From Rhodanobacter sp. A1T4 (GTDB lineage Bacteria > Pseudomonadota > Gammaproteobacteria > Xanthomonadales > Rhodanobacteraceae): a stretch of DNA of 64,000 bases. This document shows positions 7,606-16,351 of the stretch, in pieces. A program made the position numbers and the translations under genes. The stretch's first letter is position 1, and the number at the start of each line of letters is the position of its first letter. The DNA lies in assembly GCF_014207185.1 (NCBI RefSeq), contig NZ_JACHCP010000008.1, positions 1 through 64,000 of the forward strand. Direction: 5' to 3'. The notes below the pieces were generated by a model. The model was given only the letters and a program-made list of their open reading frames with translations. It had not been told where the DNA came from and did no database searches.

Positions 7606-8538
7606 ATGACAGCGAAGCCGGAGCCAACGGTACATGTGTGGTTACCGGCGCTGCCGCCGGTTAGCTCTGGCGCTGCGCTGCGTGATTTGCGTGATTTGCT
7701 GGTTCGCGCCGATCGACTCACCGATGGACGCGCCGGCTATCTGGCCGGCCTGGGCGATTACTTTGTCGGCGCCGATAGCGCGTTGGCCGCTGCTGCTACA
7801 ACCCGTGATTACATTGCACACGATACTGGTGCATATACTTGGCTGTCCGCCGATCCGGCCTGGGTACAGCCCGAGATGAATGGCGTAAGGCTGCTTGCCT
7901 GTGGGCAGCTACAGCTGACAATGGACGAAGCGCTCGCGTTTGCTGAAGCGCTGCGCCCCGCATTTGATGACGCTGGCATTGAACTGAAAATCACCACGCC
8001 CGATCGCTGGCATGTGCGTCTGCCATCGAACACGCCGCTGCCAGATTTTGCCGCGCCAGAGCAGGCGCTGGGCGAAGATCTTTCGCAGCACTTGCCGCAG
8101 GGTGTTGAGGGTCGCCGCTGGCGCGTGCTGCTCAACGACATCCAGGTGCTGCTGCATCAGCATCCGTTGAACACCGATCGTCGCGCACGTGGGCTCGCAC
8201 CAGTGAACAGCATTTGGCTATGGGGCGGTGGCTCTTTGCCATCGCCGCTGGCTAGCGAGTTGAATGGCGTGATCAGCGACGACTTACTGCTCACCGCACT
8301 GGCGGCACAAGCCGGCATCAAGGTTCTGGCACGAACACCACAAAACGTCGCTGCCGCATCGAATGGATGGCTGATTGATTTACAGGATTTGCCGATCAGA
8401 AAAATCGAGTCGGAGTGGCTGGTTATCCTTCAGCCGCTGCTGCGTCGACAATCGGTGCGATTGCATTTCGCCAGCGCCGAACGTTGGCAGAGCCAGCCAT
8501 GGCATCGCTGGCGCGTGTGGCGGAGGGCAGGGCGTTGA
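7606..8538 (+). CDS. rpfE: RpfE-type protein (phosphoglycerate mutase-like, degenerate)
   Basis: A 310-residue protein recognised by its place directly before recJ and by landmarks of Xanthomonas RpfE (HVWLPALPPV start, WLSADPAWVQPEMNGVRLLA, LNDIQVLLHQHPLN, VNSIWLWGGGSLP). The family is described as related to cofactor-independent phosphoglycerate mutases, but no metal-binding Ser/Asp/His set is obvious, so catalytic activity is doubtful. In Xanthomonas, rpfE lies near the rpf genes for diffusible-signal control; no rpfF, rpfC or rpfG is present in this window. Its coding region overlaps recJ by a few bases, indicating translational coupling. Confidence 0.82.
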   Translation: MTAKPEPTVHVWLPALPPVSSGAALRDLRDLLVRADRLTDGRAGYLAGLGDYFVGADSALAAAATTRDYIAHDTGAYTWLSADPAWVQPEMNGVRLLACGQLQLTMDEALAFAEALRPAFDDAGIELKITTPDRWHVRLPSNTPLPDFAAPEQALGEDLSQHLPQGVEGRRWRVLLNDIQVLLHQHPLNTDRRARGLAPVNSIWLWGGGSLPSPLASELNGVISDDLLLTALAAQAGIKVLARTPQNVAAASNGWLIDLQDLPIRKIESEWLVILQPLLRRQSVRLHFASAERWQSQPWHRWRVWRRAGR

Positions 8539-10319
8539 TCGTGCCGCAGCTGCGCCGTCGCACCGCCTTGGGAAAGCCCAGCGGTTGGCCTGATTCAGTG
8601 CACGCCGTACTGCAACAGGTTTATGCGGCGCGTGGCGTGCTGACACCGGATCAAGTGGAGCATCGACTGGCGCGCATGTTGTCGCCACAAACATTGGGCG
8701 GCATGGCGCAGGCGATCGAGATTCTGCTCGAGGCGATTCGTGACGACTGGACCATCGTGATTGCCGGTGACTACGACTGCGATGGCGCCACTGGTACTGC
8801 CGTTGCCGTGCGTGGGCTGCGGCTGCTGGGTGCGAAGCGGGTGAGTTATGCAGTGCCGCATCGTTTCATCCACGGCTACGGGCTCAGTGCGGCGCTGGTC
8901 GAATCGATGCAGCCGACACCGCAGCTGATCGTCACCGTCGACAACGGCGTGGCCAGCGTGGCTGGCGTGGCGGCGGCCAGAGCGCGCGGTATCAAGGTCA
9001 TCATTACCGATCACCATCTACCGGGCGAACACTTGCCTGCCGCAGATGCGATGGTCAATCCGAATCTGGTTTACCTTGAAAAGTGCGGGCATGGAAGCCC
9101 ACCTTGTGATGTTTGCGCGCACGACGCGTCCTTGAATAAAGCCTTCCCGAGCAAAGCATTGGCTGGCGTGGGTGTGATGTTTTACTTGTTGCTGGCTCTG
9201 CGTGCGCGGATGTATCCCAGCGATGGCGCTGATCACCAAAACGGTCAACGCCCCGATCTTTCGGTGCTGCTTGATCTGGTCGCCCTGGGTACGGTGGCTG
9301 ATCTGGTGCCGCTGGATTTCAACAACCGCGTGCTGATCGAAGCGGGGCTCAAGCGTATTCGCAGCGGTCGTGGCTGTGCCGGCATCATTGCGCTAATCGA
9401 GTCGGGCAAGCGCAGCATCGCCACGCTTTGCGCCAGTGATCTGGGTTATGTCGTTGGCCCGCGCTTGAATGCAGCCGGTCGGCTGGAAGATATGCGCCTC
9501 GGCATCGAGTGCCTGCTTACCGACGATGTAGGGCAGGCGTATCGTTACGCGGAACAGCTGAGCGCGATCAATATGGAGCGCCGTGACCTGCAGGCATCGA
9601 TGGTGGCTGAGGCCGAACTGATGGCGGCTGGCGCTGCACATACCGATGCGATCGGCGTAACGTTGTTCGAACCGTCCTGGCATGCTGGTGTGGTGGGGCT
9701 GGTGGCTTCCAAACTGAAGGATCGATTGCATCGTCCTGTCATCGCTTTTGCGCCTGCCAGCGAAGACAATACCGATGAGTTGCGTGGCTCGGCGCGCTCG
9801 ATTTCCGGTTTTCATATCCGCGATGCGCTGGCCGCCATCGATGCACGTCACCCGGGTTTGATCGAACGCTTCGGTGGCCATGCGATGGCGGCGGGCCTGA
9901 GTCTCAAAACGAGCGACTACCCGCGTTTTGCTGAGGCGTTCGATGCGATTGCGCGCGAACTGATCGATGCCGATCAGCTGCAGGCCGTGCTGCATACCGA
10001 CGGCGAACTGCCAGTTGGTGCGGCATCGCTGAACCTGGCCCGGCAGCTGCGGCAGGCCGGTCCCTGGGGCCAGGCGTTTCCCGAGCCACTGTTCGACAAC
10101 GCCTTCGAATGCCAAAGCTGGAAGCTGATGGGCGAGCGTCATCTGCGCCTGCAGTTGCGCGATCCCCGAGATGGCGCCATGCATGACGCGGTGATGTTCA
10201 ACGCGTATCACGGCACGCCACCGCCGACGCGGTTACGCGCCGTCTACGAACTCACCATCAACGACTGGCAGGGGCGCGAAACGCCGCGGCTGTTGTTGCG
10301 ACATATCGAAGCGATCTGA
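8535..10319 (+). CDS. recJ: Single-stranded-DNA-specific exonuclease RecJ
   Basis: A DHH-family 5'-3' exonuclease acting in recombination and mismatch repair. Motifs visible: VIAGDYDCDGATGTA (motif I), TVDNGVA, IITDHHLPGE (DHH, motif III), GTVADLVPL and the late GGHAMAAGLS DHHA1 motif. About 594 residues, in line with E. coli RecJ (577). I prefer TTG 8535, which overlaps the rpfE stop as TTGA and has GGAGGG seven bases upstream; ATG 8499 is an alternative but lacks a ribosome site and would overlap rpfE by 40 bases. Part of the yheS-rpfE-recJ run. Confidence 0.95.
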   Translation: MIVPQLRRRTALGKPSGWPDSVHAVLQQVYAARGVLTPDQVEHRLARMLSPQTLGGMAQAIEILLEAIRDDWTIVIAGDYDCDGATGTAVAVRGLRLLGAKRVSYAVPHRFIHGYGLSAALVESMQPTPQLIVTVDNGVASVAGVAAARARGIKVIITDHHLPGEHLPAADAMVNPNLVYLEKCGHGSPPCDVCAHDASLNKAFPSKALAGVGVMFYLLLALRARMYPSDGADHQNGQRPDLSVLLDLVALGTVADLVPLDFNNRVLIEAGLKRIRSGRGCAGIIALIESGKRSIATLCASDLGYVVGPRLNAAGRLEDMRLGIECLLTDDVGQAYRYAEQLSAINMERRDLQASMVAEAELMAAGAAHTDAIGVTLFEPSWHAGVVGLVASKLKDRLHRPVIAFAPASEDNTDELRGSARSISGFHIRDALAAIDARHPGLIERFGGHAMAAGLSLKTSDYPRFAEAFDAIARELIDADQLQAVLHTDGELPVGAASLNLARQLRQAGPWGQAFPEPLFDNAFECQSWKLMGERHLRLQLRDPRDGAMHDAVMFNAYHGTPPPTRLRAVYELTINDWQGRETPRLLLRHIEAI

Positions 10320-10409
10320 TCGAAGTGATTGGATCAGGCTGCGCCGTTCACGCCGATTGATCCCGGCTGCTGATAGATTCGTTGCAGGCATTTATACGAG
10401 GAGCACGCG

Positions 10410-10787
10410 ATGATCGAACAAATGCAAGGACTGCCTGCCGGTACGCTGGGCTTTCGCGCCATTGGCCAGGTCACGGCCGCCGACTATGAACGCGTGATTG
10501 TTCCTGATGTCGAGGCGGCGTTCGCGTTGAATCGCAAATTGCGGCTGATTTATCACATTGGCGAGGACTTCACTGGTTTCGATCCCGGCGCCATGTGGGA
10601 CGACGCCAAACTCGGCATGCGTCATCTCAGCGGCTGGGATCGCGTGGCGCTGGTCACTGACGTCCCGTGGTTGCGCATGACGGCGACGGCAATGGGCTTT
10701 GCCGTTCCGGCAGAATTCCGGCTGTTCGGCAATGCTCAACTCGCCGAGGCCAGAAGCTGGATCAGCGAGCTGCCACGGGGTGAGTAA
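10410..10787 (+). CDS. SpoIIAA-like (STAS/SEC14-type) protein
   Basis: A 125-residue cytosolic protein starting at ATG 10410 after GAGGAGCACGCG. The pattern GLPAGTLGFRAIGQVTAADYE, RLIYHIGEDFTGFDPGAMWDD, WDRVALVTDVPWLR and FRLFGNAQLAEARSWI matches the small SpoIIAA-like family (PF11964 type), which adopts a STAS-like fold. The biological role of these stand-alone proteins is not known. It lies 90 bases after recJ and 70 bases before the asparagine leader peptide; it is probably its own unit. Confidence 0.85.
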   Translation: MIEQMQGLPAGTLGFRAIGQVTAADYERVIVPDVEAAFALNRKLRLIYHIGEDFTGFDPGAMWDDAKLGMRHLSGWDRVALVTDVPWLRMTATAMGFAVPAEFRLFGNAQLAEARSWISELPRGE

Positions 10788-10856
10788 GCAGGGCAACAAC
10801 CCAATCAATGCATCGATGGACTTGCGCCGAAGCGCTGTATCTGTTTTAGTCAGGCT

Positions 10857-10979
10857 ATGACTTCAATGACCGCCAGCTTCTTGACCACCGATGTGCTCCC
10901 CGCACAGACGGTTGTGCTTGCGGGCAACAACAATAATCGCGCGAATAATAACGCCAACCGTTGGCGGGCCCTCGCGTAG
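10857..10979 (+). CDS. Asparagine-rich leader peptide of the asnB attenuator
   Basis: A 40-codon frame from ATG 10857 to TAG 10977-10979, not previously flagged as a gene because of its size. Codons 24-34 read N-N-N-N-R-A-N-N-N-A-N, eight Asn codons in eleven, at 10926-10958. It is followed by competing hairpins and then by asparagine synthetase. This is the layout of amino-acid attenuator leader peptides (compare HisL, TrpL, ThrL), here with Asn as the sensed residue. An in-frame ATG at 10866 is an alternative start; the ribosome site (CAGG) is weak for both. The peptide itself probably has no function beyond being translated. Confidence 0.75.
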   Translation: MTSMTASFLTTDVLPAQTVVLAGNNNNRANNNANRWRALA

Positions 10980-11034
10980 TTCGGATTCCACGAAAGACAC
11001 GCGAAGAAGGCCCGCCCAGTGCGGGCCTTCTTCG
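10952..11034 (+). promoter_or_regulatory. Transcription attenuator of asnB (alternative hairpins)
   Basis: Segment 1, CGCCAA (10952-10957, within the last Asn codons), can pair with TTGGCG (10961-10966). Segment 2, GCGGGCC (10964-10970) plus TCGCGT (10972-10977), can pair with segment 3, ACGCGA (10999-11004) plus GGCCCGC (11009-11015). Segment 3 can instead pair with segment 4 (11021-11034) in a 14-bp terminator stem. A ribosome stalled on the Asn codons would mask segment 1, let 2 pair with 3 and prevent termination, raising asnB expression when Asn-tRNA is scarce. Pairing is read from the sequence; the mechanism is inferred by analogy. Confidence 0.72.
11002..11034 (+). terminator. Attenuator terminator hairpin before asnB
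   Basis: Perfect 14-bp stem CGAAGAAGGCCCGC (11002-11015) with GCGGGCCTTCTTCG (11021-11034) and the loop CCAGT. The right arm is U-rich at its end (CCUUCUUCGUUA), but the unpaired U-run is short, so termination may be partial. Confidence 0.7.
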
Positions 11035-11041
11035 TTATGGC

Positions 11042-11124
11042 CATGGATGGCCGGTATGCCGGAAATGCAGGAGCAATTTCCGGCCAGCACATGGATGGCC
11101 TTATGCCGAAACGCAGGAATAAAT
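11042..11124 (+). repeat. Imperfect 35-bp direct repeat in the asnB leader
   Basis: The stretch beginning CATGGATGGCCGGTATGCCG (11042) recurs in diverged form at 11090 as CATGGATGGCCTTATGCCG; both continue through GAAA(T/C)GCAGGA. The first copy is followed by a GCCGGAAAT / ATTTCCGGC hairpin (about 11058-11084). The repeats lie between the attenuator and the asnB ribosome site, and could be a duplication or a second regulatory structure. Confidence 0.5.
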
Positions 11125-11183
11125 CGCCGGGTATCCCGGTTTGTAATTGGAAAGTCTATTCAGACAAACAAAGGGGAAGTGCG

Positions 11184-12866
11184 ATGTGTTCGATTTTTGG
11201 AATGTTTGATCTGCAGCCGGGCGATGATCTGGCACAGTTGCGTCGCCAGGCTTTGGAACTCTCGCAACGGCAGCGCCATCGCGGGCCGGACTGGAGCGGC
11301 GTATTTGTCGACGCTGGCGCGATCCTGGTGCACGAGCGCCTCGCCATCGTTGACCCAGCCAGCGGTGCGCAACCGCTGCGCTCGCGCGACGGCGCGCTGG
11401 CGCTCGCGGTGAACGGCGAGATCTACAACCACCGCGAACTGCGTGCCGGTAGTGATTACGATTTCACCACCGGTTCCGATTGTGAAGTCATCAACGCGAT
11501 GTACCGCGATGGTGACGAGGATTTCATCAACAAGCTCAACGGCATCTTCGCGTTCGCGCTATGGGACGGTGAAGCGCAGCGCTACCTGATTGCCCGCGAC
11601 CCGATCGGTGTGTGCCCGCTGTATTGGGGTCACGATACGCATGGCCGTCTGTGCGTGGCCTCTGAGATGAAATCGCTGGTCGGGCTGTGCGCCGATGTCA
11701 CAGCGTTTCCGCCCGGCCATATCTACGACAGTGTCAGTGGTGAGCTGCGCCAGTACTACGTCAAACCATGGCGCGACTATGCGCATACACAGGGAGAGTC
11801 AGTGGAACCGGCCGATCTGAAGCTCGCTTTTGAGCAGGCTGTACATCGCCAGCTGATGACTGATGTGCCCTATGGCGTGCTGCTATCCGGTGGCCTTGAT
11901 TCGTCACTGGTCGCTGCGTGCGCGGCCCGTTTTGCCCGTGAGCGCATCGAGGACGAGGATCGCAGCGAGGCTTGGTGGCCGCGGCTGCATTCGTTCGCGA
12001 TCGGCCTGGACGGCTCACCCGATCTGGCCGCGGCGCAGATCGCCGCCGATGCGTTGGGCACCGTGCATCACGGTTTCGTCTACACCTTCTGGGAAGGGTT
12101 GGACGCGTTGCCCGAGGTGATTCGTCATATCGAAACGTATGACGTCACTACCATCCGCGCTGCCACACCGATGTATCTGCTGGCGCGTCGCATCAAGGCG
12201 ATGGGCGTGAAGATGGTGCTATCGGGCGAGGGCTCGGACGAGCTGTTCGGCGGTTACCTGTATTTCCATAAGGCACCGTCAGCTGAGGCGTTCCACGAGG
12301 AGACTGTGCGTAAGATCGACGCGCTGCACAGCTACGACTGCCTGCGTGCCAACAAGGCGATGATGGCCTGGGGTGTCGAGGCACGGGTGCCGTTTCTCGA
12401 TCTGGAGTTCATCGATGTGGCGATGGGCATGGACGCGAAACACAAGATGGTCGATAAGACCGGCGACGGCAAACGCAAGATAGAGAAATCAGTGCTGCGC
12501 GAAGCGTTCGAAGGCGCGCTGCCGGAAAAAATTCTTTGGCGCCAGAAAGAGCAGTTCAGCGATGGCGTCGGCTACGGCTGGATCGACGGGCTAAAGGCTC
12601 AGGCCGAGCAGGCCGTCAGTGATCGCGAATTTGCCGCTGCAGCAGCGCGTTATCCATTCAATACGCCAGCGACCAAGGAGGCCTATTACTATCGCCGCAT
12701 CTTCGAGCAGCACTTTCCTGGTGAAGCCTGCGCGGCCACGGTGCCCGGCGGCAAGTCGATCGCCTGTTCGTCACCGGCCGCGCTGGCATGGGACCCTGCC
12801 TTTGCCAATGCCGCCGACCCATCCGGGCGCGCCGTGCGCGGCGTGCACAGCGACGCGCTGGCCTGA
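11184..12866 (+). CDS. asnB: Asparagine synthetase B (glutamine-hydrolysing)
   Basis: A 560-residue enzyme making asparagine from aspartate, glutamine and ATP. ATG 11184, after AAAGGGGAAG, places the catalytic Cys at position 2 (MCSIFGMFDL), as needed for the N-terminal glutaminase; an upstream open frame is leader DNA. The glutaminase domain carries RHRGPDWSG and VNGEIYNHRELR; the synthetase domain has the ATP-pyrophosphatase loop LLSGGLDSSL at about 237-246 and SGEGSDELFGGYLYF further on. Close to E. coli AsnB (554 aa) in length and motifs. An Asn-rich leader peptide and alternative hairpins lie directly upstream, and a strong terminator follows. Confidence 0.96.
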   Translation: MCSIFGMFDLQPGDDLAQLRRQALELSQRQRHRGPDWSGVFVDAGAILVHERLAIVDPASGAQPLRSRDGALALAVNGEIYNHRELRAGSDYDFTTGSDCEVINAMYRDGDEDFINKLNGIFAFALWDGEAQRYLIARDPIGVCPLYWGHDTHGRLCVASEMKSLVGLCADVTAFPPGHIYDSVSGELRQYYVKPWRDYAHTQGESVEPADLKLAFEQAVHRQLMTDVPYGVLLSGGLDSSLVAACAARFARERIEDEDRSEAWWPRLHSFAIGLDGSPDLAAAQIAADALGTVHHGFVYTFWEGLDALPEVIRHIETYDVTTIRAATPMYLLARRIKAMGVKMVLSGEGSDELFGGYLYFHKAPSAEAFHEETVRKIDALHSYDCLRANKAMMAWGVEARVPFLDLEFIDVAMGMDAKHKMVDKTGDGKRKIEKSVLREAFEGALPEKILWRQKEQFSDGVGYGWIDGLKAQAEQAVSDREFAAAAARYPFNTPATKEAYYYRRIFEQHFPGEACAATVPGGKSIACSSPAALAWDPAFANAADPSGRAVRGVHSDALA

Positions 12867-12873
12867 GCGTTCT

Positions 12874-12915
12874 GGAGGAGTGCCGAGGCCTGCCTGAAGG
12901 CCTCGGCACTCCTCC
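12874..12915. terminator. Strong hairpin terminator after asnB
   Basis: An 18-bp perfect stem, GGAGGAGTGCCGAGGCCT (12874-12891) with its complement at 12898-12915 and a six-base loop, followed by GCTTGTTTG. It separates asnB from the convergent dehydratase gene and probably serves asnB, perhaps both. Confidence 0.8.
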
Positions 12916-13011
12916 GCTTGTTTGAGTGTGTCCGATGCGAGCCAACATCAACGGGGTCTGCGGGCTCGCGAACTCATTGGCCATGACTCACGTCAATGCG
13001 CCCGCAATCGT

Positions 13012-14808
13012 CTAATGACTATCCCGCGGCAGTCCCTTCGTCTGCGCGATCTGCTGATAGTTTTCAGCACCTTCGAGAATGGCTCCGGTTTCCATCTGAC
13101 CGACGATCTTGCGCTGGATTTCCTGCCACGGCGTTTGGGAGGCAGGGTAGGGATAGCCGCCCGCTTCGGTCAGTGCGCGCCGCCGCTCGGCCAGCTCCTC
13201 ATCACTGATCAGTACGTTGGCGGTGCCCTTGCCGAGGTCGATGCGGACGCGATCACCGGTGCGGATCAGCGCCAGGCCACCCATCACCGCAGCCTCCGGG
13301 CTTGCGTTGAGAATCGACGGCGATCCTGAAGTGCCTGACTGGCGGCCGTCGCCAATACACGGCAGGGCGTGCACACCTTCACGAATGAGATAGTTGGGCG
13401 GGCGCATGTTCACCACTTCGGCAGAGCCCGGGTATCCGACCGGTCCCGCTCCGCGCATGAAAAGCAGGGTGTCGGTGGTGATTCCAAGCGCGGGGTCGTC
13501 GATGCGGTGGTGGTAATCCTCTGGACCGTCGAATACGACGGCCGGGCCCTCGAAGGCTTCGGGGTCCGCCGGGTTATTGAGATAACGTTCGCGAAATTGC
13601 GGGCTGATGACGCTGGTCTTCATGATCGCGCTGTCAAACAGATTGCCGCGCAAGACGATGAAGCCGGCGTTTTCTTTCAGCGGGTCGGCAAACGGGCGGA
13701 TGACGCGTTCGTCCTCGATCGTCGCGTCGCGGCAATTATCGCCGATCGACTTGCCGTTCGCCGTCATGGCGTCCTCGTGAATCAGACCCTGCTTTAGCAG
13801 CTCCGCCACGACCGCCGGTACGCCGCCGGCACGATAGAAGTCCTCACCAAGGTACTCGCCCGACGGCTGCAGATTGACCATCAGCGGCACCTTGTGGCCA
13901 TACGTCTGCCAGTCGTCGATCGCCAGATCCACGCCGATGTGACGGGCGATTGCCGCCAGATGAATCGGCGCATTGGTCGATCCACCGATAGCGGAATTGA
14001 CCACAATCGCATTCAGGAATGCCTCGCGGGTAAGGATGTCCGAGGGCTTCAAATCCTCGGCGACCATGGCGACGATACGTTTGCCGGTGTAATAGGCGAT
14101 TTCCTGTCGGTCGCGGTACGGTGCCGGGATCGCCGCCGAGCCTGGCAGCTGCATGCCGAGCGCTTCGGCCAGGCTGTTCATTGTCGTTGCCGTGCCCATC
14201 GTGTTGCAGTAGCCGGTCGACGGAGCGGAGGATGCAACCAGTTTGATGAATCCATCCTCATCGATGGCGCCGGTCGCTAACAGCTCGCGTGCTTTCCAGA
14301 CAATGGTGCCTGAGCCTGTGCGTTCGCCTTTGTGCCAGCCATTGAGCATGGGCCCGACCGAAAGAGCGATGGCAGGGATATTCACCGTGGCCGCCGCCAT
14401 GAGGCAGGCTGGCGTGGTCTTGTCGCAGCCGATGGTCAGTACGACGCCATCGATGGGATAGCCGTACAGCACCTCAACCAGGGACAGATAGGCAAGGTTG
14501 CGGTCGAGGCCGGCGGTGGGACGCTTGCCGGTTTCCTGGATCGGGTGCACCGGGAATTCCAGCACAATCCCGCCCGCTTCGCGTATCCCTTCGCGCACGC
14601 GATCGGCAAGCACCAGATGATGGCGATTGCATGGCGAAAGGTCGCTGCCGGTCTGGGCGATGCCGATGATCGGCTTGCCCGAACGCAGTTCTTCCATCGA
14701 CAGACCGAAGTTGAGGTATCGCTCCAGATAGAGCGCAGTCATGTCGATATTGTCGGGGTTGTCGAACCAGGCGCGCGAACGAAGCTTGGGTTGGGCGGTA
14801 TTTGTCAT
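13012..14808 (-). CDS. IlvD/Edd-family pentonate dehydratase (L-arabinonate or D-xylonate)
   Basis: A 598-residue Fe-S dehydratase that removes water from a sugar acid to give a 2-keto-3-deoxy acid. The region [26 protein letters not shown] and the following [21 protein letters not shown] closely match Caulobacter xylonate dehydratase, and the cluster Cys motifs ([25 protein letters not shown]) are intact. ATG 14808 is preferred; GTG 14826, directly after the mutarotase stop, is possible. The neighbouring aldose dehydrogenase is of the L-arabinose/galactose type, so L-arabinonate is the likelier substrate. It is downstream of, and probably co-transcribed with, the periplasmic mutarotase. Confidence 0.88.
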   Translation of the reverse strand: MTNTAQPKLRSRAWFDNPDNIDMTALYLERYLNFGLSMEELRSGKPIIGIAQTGSDLSPCNRHHLVLADRVREGIREAGGIVLEFPVHPIQETGKRPTAGLDRNLAYLSLVEVLYGYPIDGVVLTIGCDKTTPACLMAAATVNIPAIALSVGPMLNGWHKGERTGSGTIVWKARELLATGAIDEDGFIKLVASSAPSTGYCNTMGTATTMNSLAEALGMQLPGSAAIPAPYRDRQEIAYYTGKRIVAMVAEDLKPSDILTREAFLNAIVVNSAIGGSTNAPIHLAAIARHIGVDLAIDDWQTYGHKVPLMVNLQPSGEYLGEDFYRAGGVPAVVAELLKQGLIHEDAMTANGKSIGDNCRDATIEDERVIRPFADPLKENAGFIVLRGNLFDSAIMKTSVISPQFRERYLNNPADPEAFEGPAVVFDGPEDYHHRIDDPALGITTDTLLFMRGAGPVGYPGSAEVVNMRPPNYLIREGVHALPCIGDGRQSGTSGSPSILNASPEAAVMGGLALIRTGDRVRIDLGKGTANVLISDEELAERRRALTEAGGYPYPASQTPWQEIQRKIVGQMETGAILEGAENYQQIAQTKGLPRDSH

Positions 14809-14826
14809 GGGCGGGCTGCAGATCAC

Positions 14827-15972
14827 TCAGGGAAGCGTGGAAAGACGGTAAATCATGACGTGCACGTAGGGCTTGCCGGGATCGACGCGTGCCGACACAA
14901 AGCTGGGCTCGTTTGGCGCGTCGGGAAATTTCTGCGGCTCCAGCGCGACGCCGTCACCCATCCGGTAGACATGGCTGTGCTTGCCAATGAACGTGCCGTC
15001 GAGAAAGTTGCCGGTATAAAACTGCACGCCGGGCTCGGTACTCAATACCTCCAATACGCGGCCGGAGGCGGGATCTTCCAGCCGCGCGGACAGCTCAGGC
15101 GTTTTGGTGACGCCCTTGTCAAGCGCAAAATTATGGTCATAGCCGCGACCGAAAATGATTTGTTCATCGCGACCATCGCGAAGGCCTTCAGCGATGACCC
15201 TAGGGGTGCGGAAGTCGAACACCGTACCGGCGACCGGACGCAACTTGCCGGTCGGTATCAGCGTTGTATTGACCGGCGTGATGGCGCTCGCCGGAATGGT
15301 GAGGCGCTGATTCATCGCGCCATCCGGAGAGCCCTCGCCGGCAAGATTGAAGATGCCATGGTTCGTCATGTTGACGATGGTCGGCTTATCCGTTTTCGCC
15401 TCGAATTTGATGCCGAGGTCGCCCTTCTCGTCGAGCGTATAGGTCACGGTGGCATCGAGATTGCCGGGATAGCCCGAATCGCCATCCGCGCTGCGATGCG
15501 CAAGAACGACGCTGGCCACGGGGCCGCTTTTTACCGAAACGATTTTCCATAAGGCTTTATCGAAGCCATTGCCACCGCCGTGCAGGCTGTTGGTCTTGTC
15601 GTTGAGCGGCAGCTGGTAGGTCTTGCCGTCCAGCATGAATCGACCACCGGCTATGCGGTTTGCATAACGCCCGACGGTCACACCAAAGAAATTGGGATGA
15701 TCGACATACGAACTCAGATCGTCGTAGCCGAGGATGACATCGGCTGGCTTGCCATTCCGGTCGGGTGCGACAAGTGACTGCAGGGTGGCGCCGTACGCGA
15801 GAATCCTCGCCTTGATGCCGTGGGAATTACTCAGTGTAATAGCGTCAACGCTGGTGCCGTCCTTCAGCTTGCCTGCTGCAGCGCGACTTGCTTCGGCTGC
15901 TAAAACGTGTTCATTCGACAGAAACAACGCGGCGAAAACGACTAAAGAGGTGATCTTAAGCTGCATGTTCAT
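14827..15972 (-). CDS. Periplasmic aldose 1-epimerase (mutarotase)
   Basis: A 381-residue GalM-family enzyme that interconverts alpha and beta anomers. ATG 15972 follows AGGAG at five bases. The N-terminal 24 or so residues (MNMQLKITSLVVFAALFLS..VLA) form a Sec signal peptide, so it acts in the periplasm. Catalytic landmarks: GRYANRIAGGRF, NSLHGG, NMTNHGIFNLAG (His), GRGYDHNFAL and GVALEPQKFPDAPN (Glu). It heads a minus-strand unit with the pentonate dehydratase and is divergent from the ABC transporter; the shared control region holds the 13-bp motif also found before the dehydrogenase operon. Another, cytosolic, mutarotase lies at 40.5 kb. Confidence 0.93.
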   Translation of the reverse strand: MNMQLKITSLVVFAALFLSNEHVLAAEASRAAAGKLKDGTSVDAITLSNSHGIKARILAYGATLQSLVAPDRNGKPADVILGYDDLSSYVDHPNFFGVTVGRYANRIAGGRFMLDGKTYQLPLNDKTNSLHGGGNGFDKALWKIVSVKSGPVASVVLAHRSADGDSGYPGNLDATVTYTLDEKGDLGIKFEAKTDKPTIVNMTNHGIFNLAGEGSPDGAMNQRLTIPASAITPVNTTLIPTGKLRPVAGTVFDFRTPRVIAEGLRDGRDEQIIFGRGYDHNFALDKGVTKTPELSARLEDPASGRVLEVLSTEPGVQFYTGNFLDGTFIGKHSHVYRMGDGVALEPQKFPDAPNEPSFVSARVDPGKPYVHVMIYRLSTLP

Positions 15973-16351
15973 ATCTACTCCTATCGGTTCGAGAGGCGGC
16001 CGTTGACGCACGTTGGTTGCGTCGATAGTCTATTACTCAGACAAGATAAGCGATGATACGCGCTGCAGTAAAGAATTTTCCCCCGTCACCGACATCCACC
16101 GAGAGGCGATCTCAATCTCCACGTGCAACGCCCCACCACAGTAAGTAAGGTGCGACGTTGAAAAGCTGTAGGACCCGAGTCTGGACGAACGCATCAGCGT
16201 ACTGCCGGCTTGCAGCCCGGATCCTAAGAGTTATCCAAAAACTGGCCGTTTGTGCCCAAGATGGCGGCAGGGAGTCCGTACCCGGACAATGCGGATTCAT
16301 CAACACCACACAGATGAAGATGTCCAGAAATCAACTGAAAGGTAACCTACA
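15973..16351. promoter_or_regulatory. Divergent control region, mutarotase / sugar transporter
   Basis: About 380 bases without a gene between the two divergent units. Near its left end is ATTACTCAGACAA (16032-16044), the exact reverse complement of TTGTCTGAGTAAT found upstream of the semialdehyde dehydrogenase gene. It is probably the site of the GntR-family regulator encoded at 20.3-21.1 kb. The rest, up to the transporter GTG start, shows no other clear motif; AAAGG at about 16339 is the likely ribosome site. Confidence 0.6.
16032..16044 (-). promoter_or_regulatory. Candidate GntR-family operator, copy 1
   Basis: On the minus strand this reads TTGTCTGAGTAAT, identical over 13 bases to the site at 21189-21201. 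It lies about 60 bases upstream of the mutarotase start. The match between the two control regions of one pathway argues for a shared regulator. Confidence 0.55.

Noticed and set aside
12874-12915. CRISPR-like or REP array near asnB
   Set aside because: Only a single hairpin exists, with no repeated spacers; it is an ordinary terminator. No CRISPR array, prophage or insertion sequence was seen anywhere in the window.
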